This document shows positions 36,779-45,932 of a DNA stretch of 64,000 nt, one piece after another. The notes under the pieces are model-generated. The model was given only the letters and a program-made list of their open reading frames with translations, ran no database searches and had not been told where the DNA came from. The first letter of the stretch is position 1. Every line of letters begins with the position of its first letter. Source of the stretch: Bacteroidota bacterium (lineage in GTDB: Bacteria; Bacteroidota; Bacteroidia; Chitinophagales; Chitinophagaceae). The translations under genes were made by a program, and so were the position numbers. The stretch is taken from positions 1-64,000 of the forward strand of contig JADJZY010000007.1 of assembly GCA_016715505.1 (NCBI GenBank). The letters are read 5' to 3'.

Positions 36779-37020
36779 GTCGTAAAAGTAGAATTAGTTT
36801 GTGACCCTTGCAAAATCTCCTTGAAAATAGGGCCGCAGCCATTTACCTTCAAATTTCTTCGTTACTTGAAGTCATTCATTTGAAGTATTCTTCAAAAAGG
36901 CTAAATCATACCGAAAAGAAAAAAAGATATTCCCTTTCGATTAAATCTCCTTGTACTACTTGTTCAGGTAGCAGTTATCGCAGAAACCGAGTCCAAAAGA
37001 GAAACACCACTGAAAAAACA

Positions 37021-37028
37021 TAAATTTG
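37021..37028 (+). promoter_or_regulatory. Candidate -7 box (TAAATTTG)
   Basis: Exact TAnnTTTG match 19 bp before the ATG of the DUF1016 nuclease gene, implying a short leader of about a dozen bases. Confidence 0.4.
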
Positions 37029-37047
37029 TAACATATAGAAATAAATA

Positions 37048-38079
37048 ATGGACAATCGTTTTACAGATATCATTCAGCTTATCAAACAATCTCGAACGAA
37101 TGCAATAAAAGCCGTAAATGCTGAACTAATAAACCTGTATTGGAATATCGGAGAACATGTCAGCAAGAAAATTGAACAATCGGAATGGGGCGACTCTGTG
37201 GTAACAGAATTGGCCAATTTCATACAGACACAAGAACCAGAAATAAAAGGCTTCTCCGGCAAAAATATTTGGAGAATGATGCAGTTTTATCAGACTTACA
37301 AGGACTTTCCAAAACTCTCAACACTGTTGAGACAAATTAGCTGGTCGCACAATTTAGCAATATTTTCCAGGTGCAAATCTGTTGAAGAAAGGGAGTTCTA
37401 TTTGAAACTCGCTAAACAGGAGAACTATAGTTTCAGAGAACTTGAGCGACAAATTTCTGCGAGCCTTTTCGAGCGGACAATGATTGGAAACGCTAAACTC
37501 TCGACAGCGTTGAGAGAAAGTAATCACGATCTAACAAATACGTTTAAAGACAGTTATGTATTTGAGTTTCTGAATCTACCTGTGCCATTTAGTGAGAGCG
37601 ACTTGAAACGTGGACTTGTAAGGCAAATGAAAAACTTCATTCTTGAACTCGGCAAGGACTTCTTGTTCATAGGAGAGGAGTATAAACTGCAAGTTGGTAA
37701 CAGTGACTTTTACATTGATTTGTTATTCTATCACCGTGGACTTCAATGCCTAGTGGCGTTTGAACTTAAAGCAGACAAGTTTAAACCCGACCACTTGGGA
37801 CAGCTTAACTTTTACCTAGAAGCTTTGGACAGAGTATTAAGAAAGCCAAATGAAAATCCGAGCATTGGAATTTTACTTTGTAAGGACAAAGACAGTGAAG
37901 TAGTTGAATATGCTTTAAGTAGAAGCCTTTCCCCAACAATGGTTTCAGAATATAAAATGCAACTACCTGACAAGAAACTATTACAACAAAATTGCACGAA
38001 CTATTTGACCATGAAACGCACGAGTAGTAGATACACTATTGCTAACAGGCATTTGGTAAAAGTGGAACTTTTTTGCTAG
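37048..38079 (+). CDS. DUF1016/YhcG-family PDDEXK nuclease
   Basis: The N-terminal DUF1016 winged-helix region (to about 150; YWNIGEHVSKK, FSGKNIWRMMQFY) is followed by a PDDEXK domain with D224 in FYIDLLFYHR and E239-x-K241 in VAFELKADKF. The family includes proteins linked to phage defence, mobile elements and recombination. The frame runs to 38079, but one missing A in ACAAAATTG near 37995 hides the natural end: QKLHELFDHETHE with TAG at 38025-38027. It stands alone between unrelated genes, typical of a mobile accessory gene. Confidence 0.8.
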   Translation: MDNRFTDIIQLIKQSRTNAIKAVNAELINLYWNIGEHVSKKIEQSEWGDSVVTELANFIQTQEPEIKGFSGKNIWRMMQFYQTYKDFPKLSTLLRQISWSHNLAIFSRCKSVEEREFYLKLAKQENYSFRELERQISASLFERTMIGNAKLSTALRESNHDLTNTFKDSYVFEFLNLPVPFSESDLKRGLVRQMKNFILELGKDFLFIGEEYKLQVGNSDFYIDLLFYHRGLQCLVAFELKADKFKPDHLGQLNFYLEALDRVLRKPNENPSIGILLCKDKDSEVVEYALSRSLSPTMVSEYKMQLPDKKLLQQNCTNYLTMKRTSSRYTIANRHLVKVELFC

Positions 38080-38234
38080 GTTGAACAGCGCTACTTTCTG
38101 TTATCTTTGGTCCCAACCTGGCACTCTAGTGCTTTTTAACCCCGACCTTCGCCAAGTGCGACCACGGTAATTGCACAATACTATTTGTAATACACCATGC
38201 GCTCACATAAATAATAAGTCGGCATGGATTGATA

Positions 38235-39452
38235 TTATTCCATTTCTATACAAGGCTCTTGTTGATTTGCCCTAAAGCGGATACTGAATCCTTTTGTAGA
38301 TTCCTGATGCTGTTGAAAAAACAATTTTACGGCTTGTAGTTTTTCGATGATGAACTCCTTGCTGAGTTTGCTCTGATAAAAGCTGGGATCAATAATGTAT
38401 TCGCAGGAAATTTGACTGAGCTGAAGCATTTCTAATCCGTAATCTTTAATACGGGCAATCATCCGTTGATGCCATTCCTGTTGTTGTTCCAAATTGGCCA
38501 ACCAAATCATATCGCCCATATCATCCATCAGGCGTTGCGACTCCTTGACCACCCTTTGTACCTGTTCGCTGGCAACATGTCCTTCAGGCAATTGCTGTCG
38601 TACAATATCCGCAAATACATGAATGCTACTCAACCCGGCGCCCACCTCATCCTGCACTTTACGTTGTAACTGAAGCTGATTTTTTTGTTGTTCACTTTCC
38701 CATTGTAGTAGGGCATGCTGACGATCCATCAGCAGTTTATTTTTTTGTAATTCTTCATTCAGGGCATGTTGGGTGGCTATTTTTTCTTCCTGTACTTTTT
38801 GATAGCGATAACCCAATGCCGAGGAAAAAATCAAGATATCGGCCAGGCATCCGATAAAATATAATTCATATTGATACAAACCGATAATCACGGTTTCGGT
38901 ATAAACCGAAATGATGGTGAGTAAACTAAATCCGGCATACGTAAAACCGCCAAAAATGATGGTGCGTACAAAGGTGTTTTTTCGAATATTCCAGGCTCCG
39001 ATTAAACCCACAAAAGCCCATAAGGATAAAGCCATTTTTGACACCATAAAAAAAGTACGGGTGATATAACAGTCATCAGTAAAAAAAACTTTGTACAAAT
39101 GATACACCAATAGGGTCCAGGCCACCACATAAAACATATAAACCGCTAATTTGATGATACCGGCATTTTGATGAATGTTTAATACCCGTGAAATAAAAAC
39201 CACATAACTCACAAGCATATACAAGCTGATGGGATAATCGAGTGCAAAGGCTAGCTTATTGGTGGAATATTCGAAGGAATCATAGCTAGTGATTAACCTA
39301 AAAAGTAAATAAAGGGTGAGTGAAAAAAGATAATTGGCATAAAGCAGCAACATCTTGTCTTTTTGCTGCACATACAACACAGCATGATATAAACAGGTGA
39401 TGCCGGATGCACCCAACACAATCGTTTCTATATAGGAATGCCAGGGAGTCAA
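38235..39452 (-). CDS. 7TM sensor with degenerate histidine-kinase helix, no ATPase domain
   Basis: 405 residues: seven hydrophobic segments (about 8-215, 7TMR-DISM-like), a coiled coil (220-262), then VQDEVGAGLSSIHVFADI. This is a HisKA_3-like helix in which the phospho-acceptor His is replaced by Gln267 (usual pattern LHDELG). After it come about 120 residues with no N, G1 or G2 box. It starts 1 bp after the stop of the LuxR-type regulator, so it is co-transcribed. It likely signals without its own phosphorylation, perhaps as a heteromer or phosphatase partner. Confidence 0.75.
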   Translation of the reverse strand: MTPWHSYIETIVLGASGITCLYHAVLYVQQKDKMLLLYANYLFSLTLYLLFRLITSYDSFEYSTNKLAFALDYPISLYMLVSYVVFISRVLNIHQNAGIIKLAVYMFYVVAWTLLVYHLYKVFFTDDCYITRTFFMVSKMALSLWAFVGLIGAWNIRKNTFVRTIIFGGFTYAGFSLLTIISVYTETVIIGLYQYELYFIGCLADILIFSSALGYRYQKVQEEKIATQHALNEELQKNKLLMDRQHALLQWESEQQKNQLQLQRKVQDEVGAGLSSIHVFADIVRQQLPEGHVASEQVQRVVKESQRLMDDMGDMIWLANLEQQQEWHQRMIARIKDYGLEMLQLSQISCEYIIDPSFYQSKLSKEFIIEKLQAVKLFFQQHQESTKGFSIRFRANQQEPCIEME

Positions 39453-39453
39453 T

Positions 39454-40086
39454 TTATTTAGAACGATTTTTTAATGCATATGCAACCGCTTCGCCTAAAG
39501 AGTGTACATGCAGTTTTTCATATATTTTTTTAATGTGATTATTGACGGTGCTGTAACTAATATTTAGTTCAGCCGCAATCATTTTATAGCTGAGCCCTTC
39601 GGCGAGTTTTTGTAACACTTCTGTTTCCCGGGCACTGAGGGAGTCCATTTTTTTATCTGGTTCAGGGGTTTTCTTAAAAAAGTTCATCACCCGCATCGCC
39701 ACACTGGGAGTCATAAATGCACCGCCTGCATGTACTTCCTTGATGCTTTCGAGAATGGTATTAATCGATGCTTTTTTGAGAATATACCAGTCAGCGCCAT
39801 TTTGTAAACAAGCAAAGATTTTTTCTTCGTTTTCGTATACTGTTTGCATAATCACTTTGATGTCAGGAAAGGTGGATTTTATGCGCCCAACCCCTTCTAT
39901 CCCATCTGATTCAGGCATTTCAATATCCATTAGCACCACATCTGGTTGGCTTTTTCGCATATCGGCTTCCACTTCCAGACAATTGCCCGCATTCCCAACA
40001 CAGATCATTCCTTCACTCAGATCCAGCAAGGCAAGCAGGCTATCTAAGCGCGATTGATTATCATCATACACAAATACCCGTATCAT
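39454..40086 (-). CDS. LuxR/NarL-type response regulator
   Basis: 210 residues. Receiver with D8/D9 and phospho-acceptor D54 in VVLMDIEMPESDG, and a Lys near ILKKAS. The C-terminal LuxR HTH (about 148-208) reads LSARETEVLQKLAEGLSYKMI and STVNNHIKKIYEKLHVHSLGEA. It is a transcription factor activated by phosphorylation, and it sits directly before the degenerate 7TM sensor gene. A TATTTTTG box lies 4 bp before the ATG. Confidence 0.9.
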   Translation of the reverse strand: MIRVFVYDDNQSRLDSLLALLDLSEGMICVGNAGNCLEVEADMRKSQPDVVLMDIEMPESDGIEGVGRIKSTFPDIKVIMQTVYENEEKIFACLQNGADWYILKKASINTILESIKEVHAGGAFMTPSVAMRVMNFFKKTPEPDKKMDSLSARETEVLQKLAEGLSYKMIAAELNISYSTVNNHIKKIYEKLHVHSLGEAVAYALKNRSK

Positions 40087-40090
40087 TGCC

Positions 40091-40098
40091 CAAAAATA
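40091..40098 (-). promoter_or_regulatory. -7 box (TATTTTTG) 4 bp before a start codon
   Basis: On the minus strand TATTTTTGGGCAATG places the box four bases from the ATG of the LuxR-type regulator, suggesting a leaderless mRNA. Confidence 0.4.
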
Positions 40099-40198
40099 AA
40101 CTATTAGGGCCGTTGAGGGAATAGCTAAATCTAGCTACAAGAAGGTAGTAAGGGTAGTATTCCCTAATTGGCAAAATGCTTCCTTTAAAAAAGGGTAC

Positions 40199-40223
40199 AA
40201 AAAAATCCGGCCAAAGCCGGACT
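40199..40223 (-). terminator. Intrinsic terminator after OMP barrel gene
   Basis: On the minus strand, TCCGGC-TTTG-GCCGGA is followed by seven T. It lies about 20 bp after the stop at 40245. The A and T flanks also allow some activity on the plus strand. Confidence 0.75.
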
Positions 40224-40244
40224 TTTGAAAATTATCTGGATGGA

Positions 40245-40988
40245 TTAGAAGAAATAACCCACACGGATCGCGAAGGTATTTGAACGAATATTTCCATCGC
40301 TGAATTTTTTATAAGGATCATTGGTTTTAGGCGTTGTTACATCTGTGAAACCGTTTCGATAAATCAGAGAAACATAAAATGAATTTTTATCGTTTAACTC
40401 ATATTCTGCGCCAGCACCAATGAACCAACCGGCATTTACCGGAACTACGGTGGCTGTACCGCCTAATTTAGATTTTTCAAGTACCAAAGGAGTTGCCTGG
40501 GTGGTAGGTTGTAAAGTGGCATCGCCTCGTTGGCTCAGCAATACGCCTAAATCAACACCGGTAGTGGCAAACACTTTGATTTTGTCAAATTCGGCAGCTT
40601 TCATTTTTAACCCTAAAGGCACCGTTAAATATTGTAATTTATATTTCACCGCAGCCGATTTTACATATTCCACTTTGATGCTGGTGGAGTCATGAACGGT
40701 GCTGATGGATCCGCCTCTCCAATCCATGCCGATACCTGAAAACAAGGTATAACGGTCATTGATATTGTAATCGGCAGTCAACCCAAAACTGAATCCAATA
40801 TTGCCTTTGGTTTTGGAAACAGAATAAGTTTCCATCGTGCTGGCAGTTGGACGCATTGAATTAAAAGTTGGTCCGATAAATAATCCCAAACGGTAGGTGC
40901 GGAAGATATCTTCTGCTTTGCTTTGGGCATTTAATTGTGTTCCGGCAAATCCCATCAGGGCGGCAAGGAAAATAATTTGTTTTTTCAT
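40245..40988 (-). CDS. Outer-membrane beta-barrel protein (PorT/OmpA-barrel-like)
   Basis: 247 residues. Signal peptide MKKQIIFLAALMGFAGTQLNAQ, then alternating amphipathic strands (GLFIGPTFNSM, FSFGLTADYNIN, LQYLTVPLGLKMKA, FIGAGAEYEL, FYVSLIYRNG) ending NTFAIRVGYFF with a terminal Phe. This fits the outer-membrane-protein beta-barrel family common in Bacteroidota. Function is not assigned. An intrinsic terminator follows at 40199. Confidence 0.8.
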   Translation of the reverse strand: MKKQIIFLAALMGFAGTQLNAQSKAEDIFRTYRLGLFIGPTFNSMRPTASTMETYSVSKTKGNIGFSFGLTADYNINDRYTLFSGIGMDWRGGSISTVHDSTSIKVEYVKSAAVKYKLQYLTVPLGLKMKAAEFDKIKVFATTGVDLGVLLSQRGDATLQPTTQATPLVLEKSKLGGTATVVPVNAGWFIGAGAEYELNDKNSFYVSLIYRNGFTDVTTPKTNDPYKKFSDGNIRSNTFAIRVGYFF

Positions 40989-41084
40989 GAATGTGCTTTT
41001 TTAAAGTAGTAAGTTATGGATGATGAATTTTAGCTTTTTTATATGCGCTGAATGCGCCACATTTGCGTCTCAATATGACCATTC

Positions 41085-42140
41085 ATGCGGGTTCAAAAGT
41101 ACTATGTTCAGGCGGTTGCGGTATTAATGGTTTGTTATTTGACCACGGTGTTGTTGAGTGCCTGTCAGCAAAAACCCGGCAAAAAAGTGGATCTCAAAAA
41201 TGTACAGGTGCATTATCGAAGCATTCGATTCGACCGGGCGGTATTTTCACTGGATACCAATCAATTAAAAGCCACCCTTGATCAGTTAGGGAATCAGCAT
41301 CCTGATTTTGCAGCGATTTATTTTCGGGAATTGACCGGATTTTCACGCACGCCCGATGAGCAGGTATTTCATGCTTCGTTGCGACATTTTTTAACGTTTA
41401 AAGATTATCGAAATCTCTACGATTCCGTCCGCATCAAATTTCCGGATTTGAAAGAACAGGATGAAGCATTGAAACAATTATTCCGGTATGTAAAATACTA
41501 TTACCCAAAATCATCTTATGGCAGTGTTTACTATTTTATCAGTGGGCTGAATCAATGGAGTGCAGTGACGGTTGACAGTTTGGTGGGAGTTGGATTGGAT
41601 ATGTATTTAGGCAAACAATATCCTTTTTATGAATCTGTTCAATTACCTTTTTACCAAATTGAGCGTTGTGAAAAGGAATACATCCCCGTTAATGTTTGCC
41701 GGGTTATTCATGAGGATATGTTTCCACAGGATGCTGAAGGGAAAAATTTGCTGGATCTGATGGTCATGAAGGGCAAACAACTTTATTTTATGGAGCATAT
41801 GCTGCCGGAAACCAACGAAGCGCTGCTGATTGGCTTTACACCCCAACAATTAAAATGGTGCGAACAAAACGAAGGGATGATCTGGAATTATTTTGCCAAG
41901 CAAAAACTATTGTATTCCACGCAATGGCAGGAAATGTTGCGTTATGTCAACGATGGACCAACTTCAACCGGTATGACAGCGGAGTCGCCCGGGAATATTG
42001 GTTCCTGGATAGGTTGGCAAATTGTGCGTCAATATGCGGAGAAATTTCCTGAAAAAACCCTGCAGGAAATTGTGGCCGATGCCGGCAATGGTCAACAACT
42101 GATGGAAAGAGCCCGGTATAAACCCAAAGCAGGGTTTTAA
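41085..42140 (+). CDS. gldB: Gliding motility lipoprotein GldB
   Basis: 351 residues. Signal with lipobox LLSAC (Cys27). The body has RFDRAVFSLDT, a YFRELTGF segment, NQWSAVTVDSLVGVGLDMYLG, and the C-terminal TAESPGNIGSWIGWQIVRQY, all characteristic of GldB. GldB is an inner-membrane-linked lipoprotein required for gliding and type IX secretion in Flavobacterium. Length is slightly above the usual 320. It is followed by batD on the same strand. Confidence 0.85.
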   Translation: MRVQKYYVQAVAVLMVCYLTTVLLSACQQKPGKKVDLKNVQVHYRSIRFDRAVFSLDTNQLKATLDQLGNQHPDFAAIYFRELTGFSRTPDEQVFHASLRHFLTFKDYRNLYDSVRIKFPDLKEQDEALKQLFRYVKYYYPKSSYGSVYYFISGLNQWSAVTVDSLVGVGLDMYLGKQYPFYESVQLPFYQIERCEKEYIPVNVCRVIHEDMFPQDAEGKNLLDLMVMKGKQLYFMEHMLPETNEALLIGFTPQQLKWCEQNEGMIWNYFAKQKLLYSTQWQEMLRYVNDGPTSTGMTAESPGNIGSWIGWQIVRQYAEKFPEKTLQEIVADAGNGQQLMERARYKPKAGF

Positions 42141-42327
42141 AGGCCCATTAAATCTGCTATAGCCCTTGCCCGAAATTCAGGATAAAGCGGTCTGAGTCGT
42201 GCCAAAAAGCCCTGATTTTGGTTGAAAATAAGCATCAAGTTTGGTGAAATATCCCATCCGGTTTAAGATTACTTTAACGCCCAGCCTTTTGAGTCGCAAC
42301 GTATTTTTGAGCTCCGATTTTTCCGTC

Positions 42328-44361
42328 ATGATGAGGACCTTGATCCTGGTGCTGTTTACTTGTGTTTGTGTCAACGTCGGTCGTTCGCAGGAAATCATTT
42401 TTACAACCGAACCTGCCGCACGACGCGTAGGGCTGGAAGATCCATTTCAGGTACGTTATCGCATTCAAAACTCAAACCGGGTCCGTTCCTTCGAATTACC
42501 TGTTCTGAGAGATTTTCAGATATTGGGTGGTCCTTCCAAGAGCAATCAAATTTCTATTGTAAATGGCGAACGTACGGTCAGCCTGGAACTCATTTATGTG
42601 ATGAAGGCCAAACGCACCGGCACGCTCATACTCCCCGGCGGTATTGCAGTGGTGGATGGGCGCGAAATACGCAGCAACAATATGAGTATTGAGGCGATTC
42701 CGGGTTCCGTTATGGAAAAACAACCCCGACGCCGACAACAAAGTCCTTTCGACGATCCTTTTTTTCAGGACGATCCTTTTGCAGATGATCCTTTTGCAGC
42801 CATACAGAAACAACATCAACAAATGATGCAGGCACTTCAGCGGCAAATGCAGGGTCAGGCAGCCCCACCCACAAGGCCCCAACGCAATCCAGCCCAGTCC
42901 AACGGGCAGCAGGCGGATATGGTGAATCGCAACAACCTCAGCGATAATTTGTTTATTCGGGTAGATGTCGATAAAAAAACAGCGACTGTTGGAGAGCAAG
43001 TAACAGCTAGTTATAAGATGTATACCCGGGTGCCAATGGAAGTGAATCTCACCAAACTCCCTTCGCTCAACGGTTTCTGGAGTCAGGATTTTAAAATTCC
43101 CAAACCGCCCAAACCCCGTAAAGAAATTTTTAATGGGAAAGAGTATCAGGTTTTTGAAATCAAACGAACGGCCTTATTTCCTACCCAAAGTGGTACCCTC
43201 ACCCTTGATCCGGCTGAAGCCGAAGGAATTGCTCGGGTGATAAAGCCCACCAAAGTTCGACGCGAAAATCCTTTTGGGGATATGTTCGAAGATGATCCTT
43301 TCTTTAATAGCTTTTTTGGTTCCATGCTGATGAGCGATCCGGCTTTTGATGATGGCTTCATGACCCAATATGATTTTGAAGATGTGCCCGTCAAACTCAA
43401 AAGCACACCCATTCAAATTGAGGTGAAGGATGTGCCGGCCGATCGGCCCTTGTCGTTTAAAGGAGCCGTGGGTCAATACCAAATTGAAAGCAATATCGAT
43501 CGCACGGAATTGAGTACCGACGATTTGGCAACCATTACTTTACGCGTGAGCGGCACAGGAAACTTAAAGCTCATTGGTGCTCCGGAAATCAAAGTACCGC
43601 TTGATTTGGATGCACTTGACCCGACTGAGAAGGACACCATTACCAATACCAACGATATCATTGCAGGGTATAAAACATTTTCGTATGCCTTTGCACCCAG
43701 AGTAGCCGGACAATTCGTGATACCCGGAGCAGCGTTTAGTTATTACGATCCGGAAACCCAACAATTTGTAACTCGTACAACACCTTCATACACCTTAAAT
43801 GTAAAACCCGGTAAAGGACAAAGTGCAGGGAGTCAATTGCCCCGTGATATTCACGACATTCATTCGAGTACGACCCTGAAAAGGAATGACCATTCAGGTA
43901 CCTGGCCGGCATCACCCTGGTATTGGGGCGGTTTTGGATTACCGGTGCTGGCTTACCTGGGACTCATTTTGGTTCGACGACGTGAGGATGCCATGCGCAG
44001 CGATTTGGTTTTATTCAAAAATAAAAAGGCGAATAAAATTGCATTACAACGTTTGGCTTTGGCAGAACGATACCTGAAACAAAGCAATCAAAGTGCATTT
44101 TACGAAGAAACATCCAAGGCCGTTTGGTTGTATCTGAGCGATAAACTCAATATTCCATTATCTGCATTGAGCAAAGAGGTAGCGGCCGATAAAATGAAAA
44201 CCAGATCCGTGAGTGACACATTGCAGCAGGAATTATTCAGAATCACCAATGAATGTGAAATGGCTTTGTATGCGCCGGATCGTGGGGCTATGCAAATGCA
44301 TCAAACCTACAGTGATGCGTTTAAACTAATTGGTAAACTGGAAGATTTTTTGAGTGCATGA
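42328..44361 (+). CDS. batD: BatD, aerotolerance-operon membrane protein
   Basis: 677 residues from the ATG at 42328, which gives a signal peptide (MMRTLILVLFTCVCVNVGRS); the frame is open upstream to 42241. Early segment VGLEDPFQVRYRIQNSNRVR, FQILGGPSKS, then a Gln/Asp-Pro-Phe-rich linker with DDPFF repeats (about residues 130-195), further Ig-like domains, a TM helix (WYWGGFGLPVLAYLGLILV) and a cytoplasmic helical tail. BatD belongs to the Bat proteins linked to stress tolerance. It overlaps batE by four bases. Confidence 0.85.
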   Translation: MMRTLILVLFTCVCVNVGRSQEIIFTTEPAARRVGLEDPFQVRYRIQNSNRVRSFELPVLRDFQILGGPSKSNQISIVNGERTVSLELIYVMKAKRTGTLILPGGIAVVDGREIRSNNMSIEAIPGSVMEKQPRRRQQSPFDDPFFQDDPFADDPFAAIQKQHQQMMQALQRQMQGQAAPPTRPQRNPAQSNGQQADMVNRNNLSDNLFIRVDVDKKTATVGEQVTASYKMYTRVPMEVNLTKLPSLNGFWSQDFKIPKPPKPRKEIFNGKEYQVFEIKRTALFPTQSGTLTLDPAEAEGIARVIKPTKVRRENPFGDMFEDDPFFNSFFGSMLMSDPAFDDGFMTQYDFEDVPVKLKSTPIQIEVKDVPADRPLSFKGAVGQYQIESNIDRTELSTDDLATITLRVSGTGNLKLIGAPEIKVPLDLDALDPTEKDTITNTNDIIAGYKTFSYAFAPRVAGQFVIPGAAFSYYDPETQQFVTRTTPSYTLNVKPGKGQSAGSQLPRDIHDIHSSTTLKRNDHSGTWPASPWYWGGFGLPVLAYLGLILVRRREDAMRSDLVLFKNKKANKIALQRLALAERYLKQSNQSAFYEETSKAVWLYLSDKLNIPLSALSKEVAADKMKTRSVSDTLQQELFRITNECEMALYAPDRGAMQMHQTYSDAFKLIGKLEDFLSA

Positions 44362-45092
44362 GAAAGGGAATCATTCTTTTATTGTTATTCATGAGTAGCC
44401 TGATTCAAGTCAAGGCCGAAGATCATATCATGTTTGATAAGGCCAATCAGATGTATCGCAATAAGTTATTTGACAGTGCTGCGAATTTGTATCAGCAACT
44501 CATCAATGATGGTTTTAGTTCACCTGATTTATACTACAATGCTGGTAATGCCTTTTACCGTTTAAATAAAATCGGATGGTCGGTATGGTGTTATCGCAAA
44601 GCATTGTTCATGAAAGAAGATCGGAATTATCGCGACAACCTGAAATTGGCCCAGCGTCGTATTGTTTCACCCATTGAAGCTGAACCGGATATTTTTTTTA
44701 TACGTTGGTGGAAGTCCTTGTATCGTTTGTTTTCTGTAAATACCTGGGCACTTTTGGCTCTACTTAGTTTTTTGGTCGCCATGAGCACACTTTTTCTAAA
44801 AAAATTGGGCCGTTATTTTTCCGGAATCCATGGTTTGCGGAACCTGGCATTTGTCATGAGTTTTGTGGCCTTGATACTCATGGGCGTTCGATGGCTGGAA
44901 GAACAATATCATTACCGGGGAATCATTGTTAAAAGTGCAACTCTATTTCAGCCACAAGGCAAAGGGGCGGCACTCAGCTTGTCGGAAGGAGTGGAAGTAG
45001 AATTCGTGCGACAAGGTAAAGTACAAATGTTGGTGAAATTACCCGATGGACAAATCGGCCAAATAGAAGCATCGGCTTTTAGAAAGCTGTAA
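44358..45092 (+). CDS. batE: BatE, TPR and SH3-like membrane protein
   Basis: 244 residues: signal peptide, a TPR region (about 25-100; LYYNAGNAFYRLNKIGWSVW), two TM helices (about 130-150 and 160-180), and an SH3-like tail (SEGVEVEFVRQGKVQMLVKL). The ATG overlaps the batD stop (ATGA). The end overlaps the converging tsaE stop by 14 bp. Confidence 0.8.
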   Translation: MRKGIILLLLFMSSLIQVKAEDHIMFDKANQMYRNKLFDSAANLYQQLINDGFSSPDLYYNAGNAFYRLNKIGWSVWCYRKALFMKEDRNYRDNLKLAQRRIVSPIEAEPDIFFIRWWKSLYRLFSVNTWALLALLSFLVAMSTLFLKKLGRYFSGIHGLRNLAFVMSFVALILMGVRWLEEQYHYRGIIVKSATLFQPQGKGAALSLSEGVEVEFVRQGKVQMLVKLPDGQIGQIEASAFRKL

Positions 45093-45495
45093 TGCCTCTT
45101 TTTAACTCGTCCACGAATTCCAGTTGTACATGTAGCACCGCTAAGCCTTGCAAAAGTTCAGCAGCCATTTCGGGCCATTCAATAAAAATATACACGTCCT
45201 GCATTTCAAGAATATCCTGCACTCCTGCTTCAATGGCATCTTCGGTATGTTTAAGTCGATACCAATCCATGTGATAAACAGAATGACTTTGTGTGAGGGC
45301 GTATTCATTGATGATTGAAAAAGTTGGACTGGCAGGATGATCCGATACGCCGAGTTGTTTACAAAGGGCTGCAATGAAGGTGGTTTTGCCGCTTCCCATG
45401 GGCGCATGAAAGGCAAAAATGCGATTCTCCGGAAATGTATTGAGCAAAGAAGTAGCCACTTCATCTAACTCATGCAATTCAAACACACGATTCAT
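45079..45495 (-). CDS. tsaE: tRNA threonylcarbamoyladenosine biosynthesis ATPase TsaE
   Basis: 138 residues, normal length. Walker A in APMGSGKTTF (G34 to T39), the switch segment ASPTFSIINEY, and VYHMDWYRL with the following IEWPE motif. TsaE works with TsaB and TsaD to make the t6A modification at position 37 of ANN-decoding tRNAs. A TATTTTCG box lies 4 bp before the ATG, so the mRNA may be leaderless. Confidence 0.92.
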   Translation of the reverse strand: MNRVFELHELDEVATSLLNTFPENRIFAFHAPMGSGKTTFIAALCKQLGVSDHPASPTFSIINEYALTQSHSVYHMDWYRLKHTEDAIEAGVQDILEMQDVYIFIEWPEMAAELLQGLAVLHVQLEFVDELKRGITAF

Positions 45496-45499
45496 TCGG

Positions 45500-45507
45500 C
45501 GAAAATA
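45500..45507 (-). promoter_or_regulatory. -7-like box (TATTTTCG) 4 bp before tsaE
   Basis: One mismatch to TAnnTTTG, with a four-base gap (CCGA on the coding strand) to the ATG. Confidence 0.35.
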
Positions 45508-45588
45508 GAACAGAAATGTGGGAAGCGCATCGCAGATACCCTGATTAAAATGAATAGATGAATGGGGTTATCAAACATGATGTATAGG

Positions 45589-45825
45589 AGGGGCTGCTGG
45601 TTATCTCATTGGCGCTTCAAATTTAAGGAAGCGTTCAAGGGATAGTACTATTGTACAGCCCTTGTACGATGACGCCAAAGTTGAAGATGCCAGTGAGAAG
45701 TGAAATTCAAGAAATGAACTGCAAGCTTATTGAAGAGATATGAAAAATAGCCGTGCATTAAAATAAGCAAAATTCACATTAGAATGTAATGATATCAAAT
45801 ACTTTCACGCTAAACAGCAGCCCCT
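45589..45825. other. Nested inverted-repeat element in intergenic region
   Basis: Outer arms AGGGGCTGCTG (45589-45599) and CAGCAGCCCCT (45815-45825) enclose a long hairpin. CTCATTGGCGCTTCAA (45605-45620) pairs with TTGAAGATGCCAGTGAG (45681-45697) over 16 positions with one bulge and two G-T pairs. Inside it GCGT/ACGC and CAAGGG/CCCTTG continue the stem. No gene is present. It may be a structured RNA or a small non-autonomous mobile element. Confidence 0.55.
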
Positions 45826-45920
45826 AGTTAGCCTTTTGCAATGCTCTCCTTACATGCAGCTTCAATTTCTGAAGCAATAAATTTTTTAGTACAGTTTCCG
45901 GCAGTTCATCATCCCCGCAT

Positions 45921-45928
45921 TACATTTA
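45921..45928 (+). promoter_or_regulatory. -7-like box (TACATTTA) 4 bp before a start codon
   Basis: One mismatch to TAnnTTTG, four bases before the ATG of the FAD reductase gene. Confidence 0.3.
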
Positions 45929-45932
45929 CAGC

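Noticed and set aside
42496..42999. Long minus-strand frame (167 codons) inside batD
   Set aside because: Antisense shadow of a clear BatD coding region.
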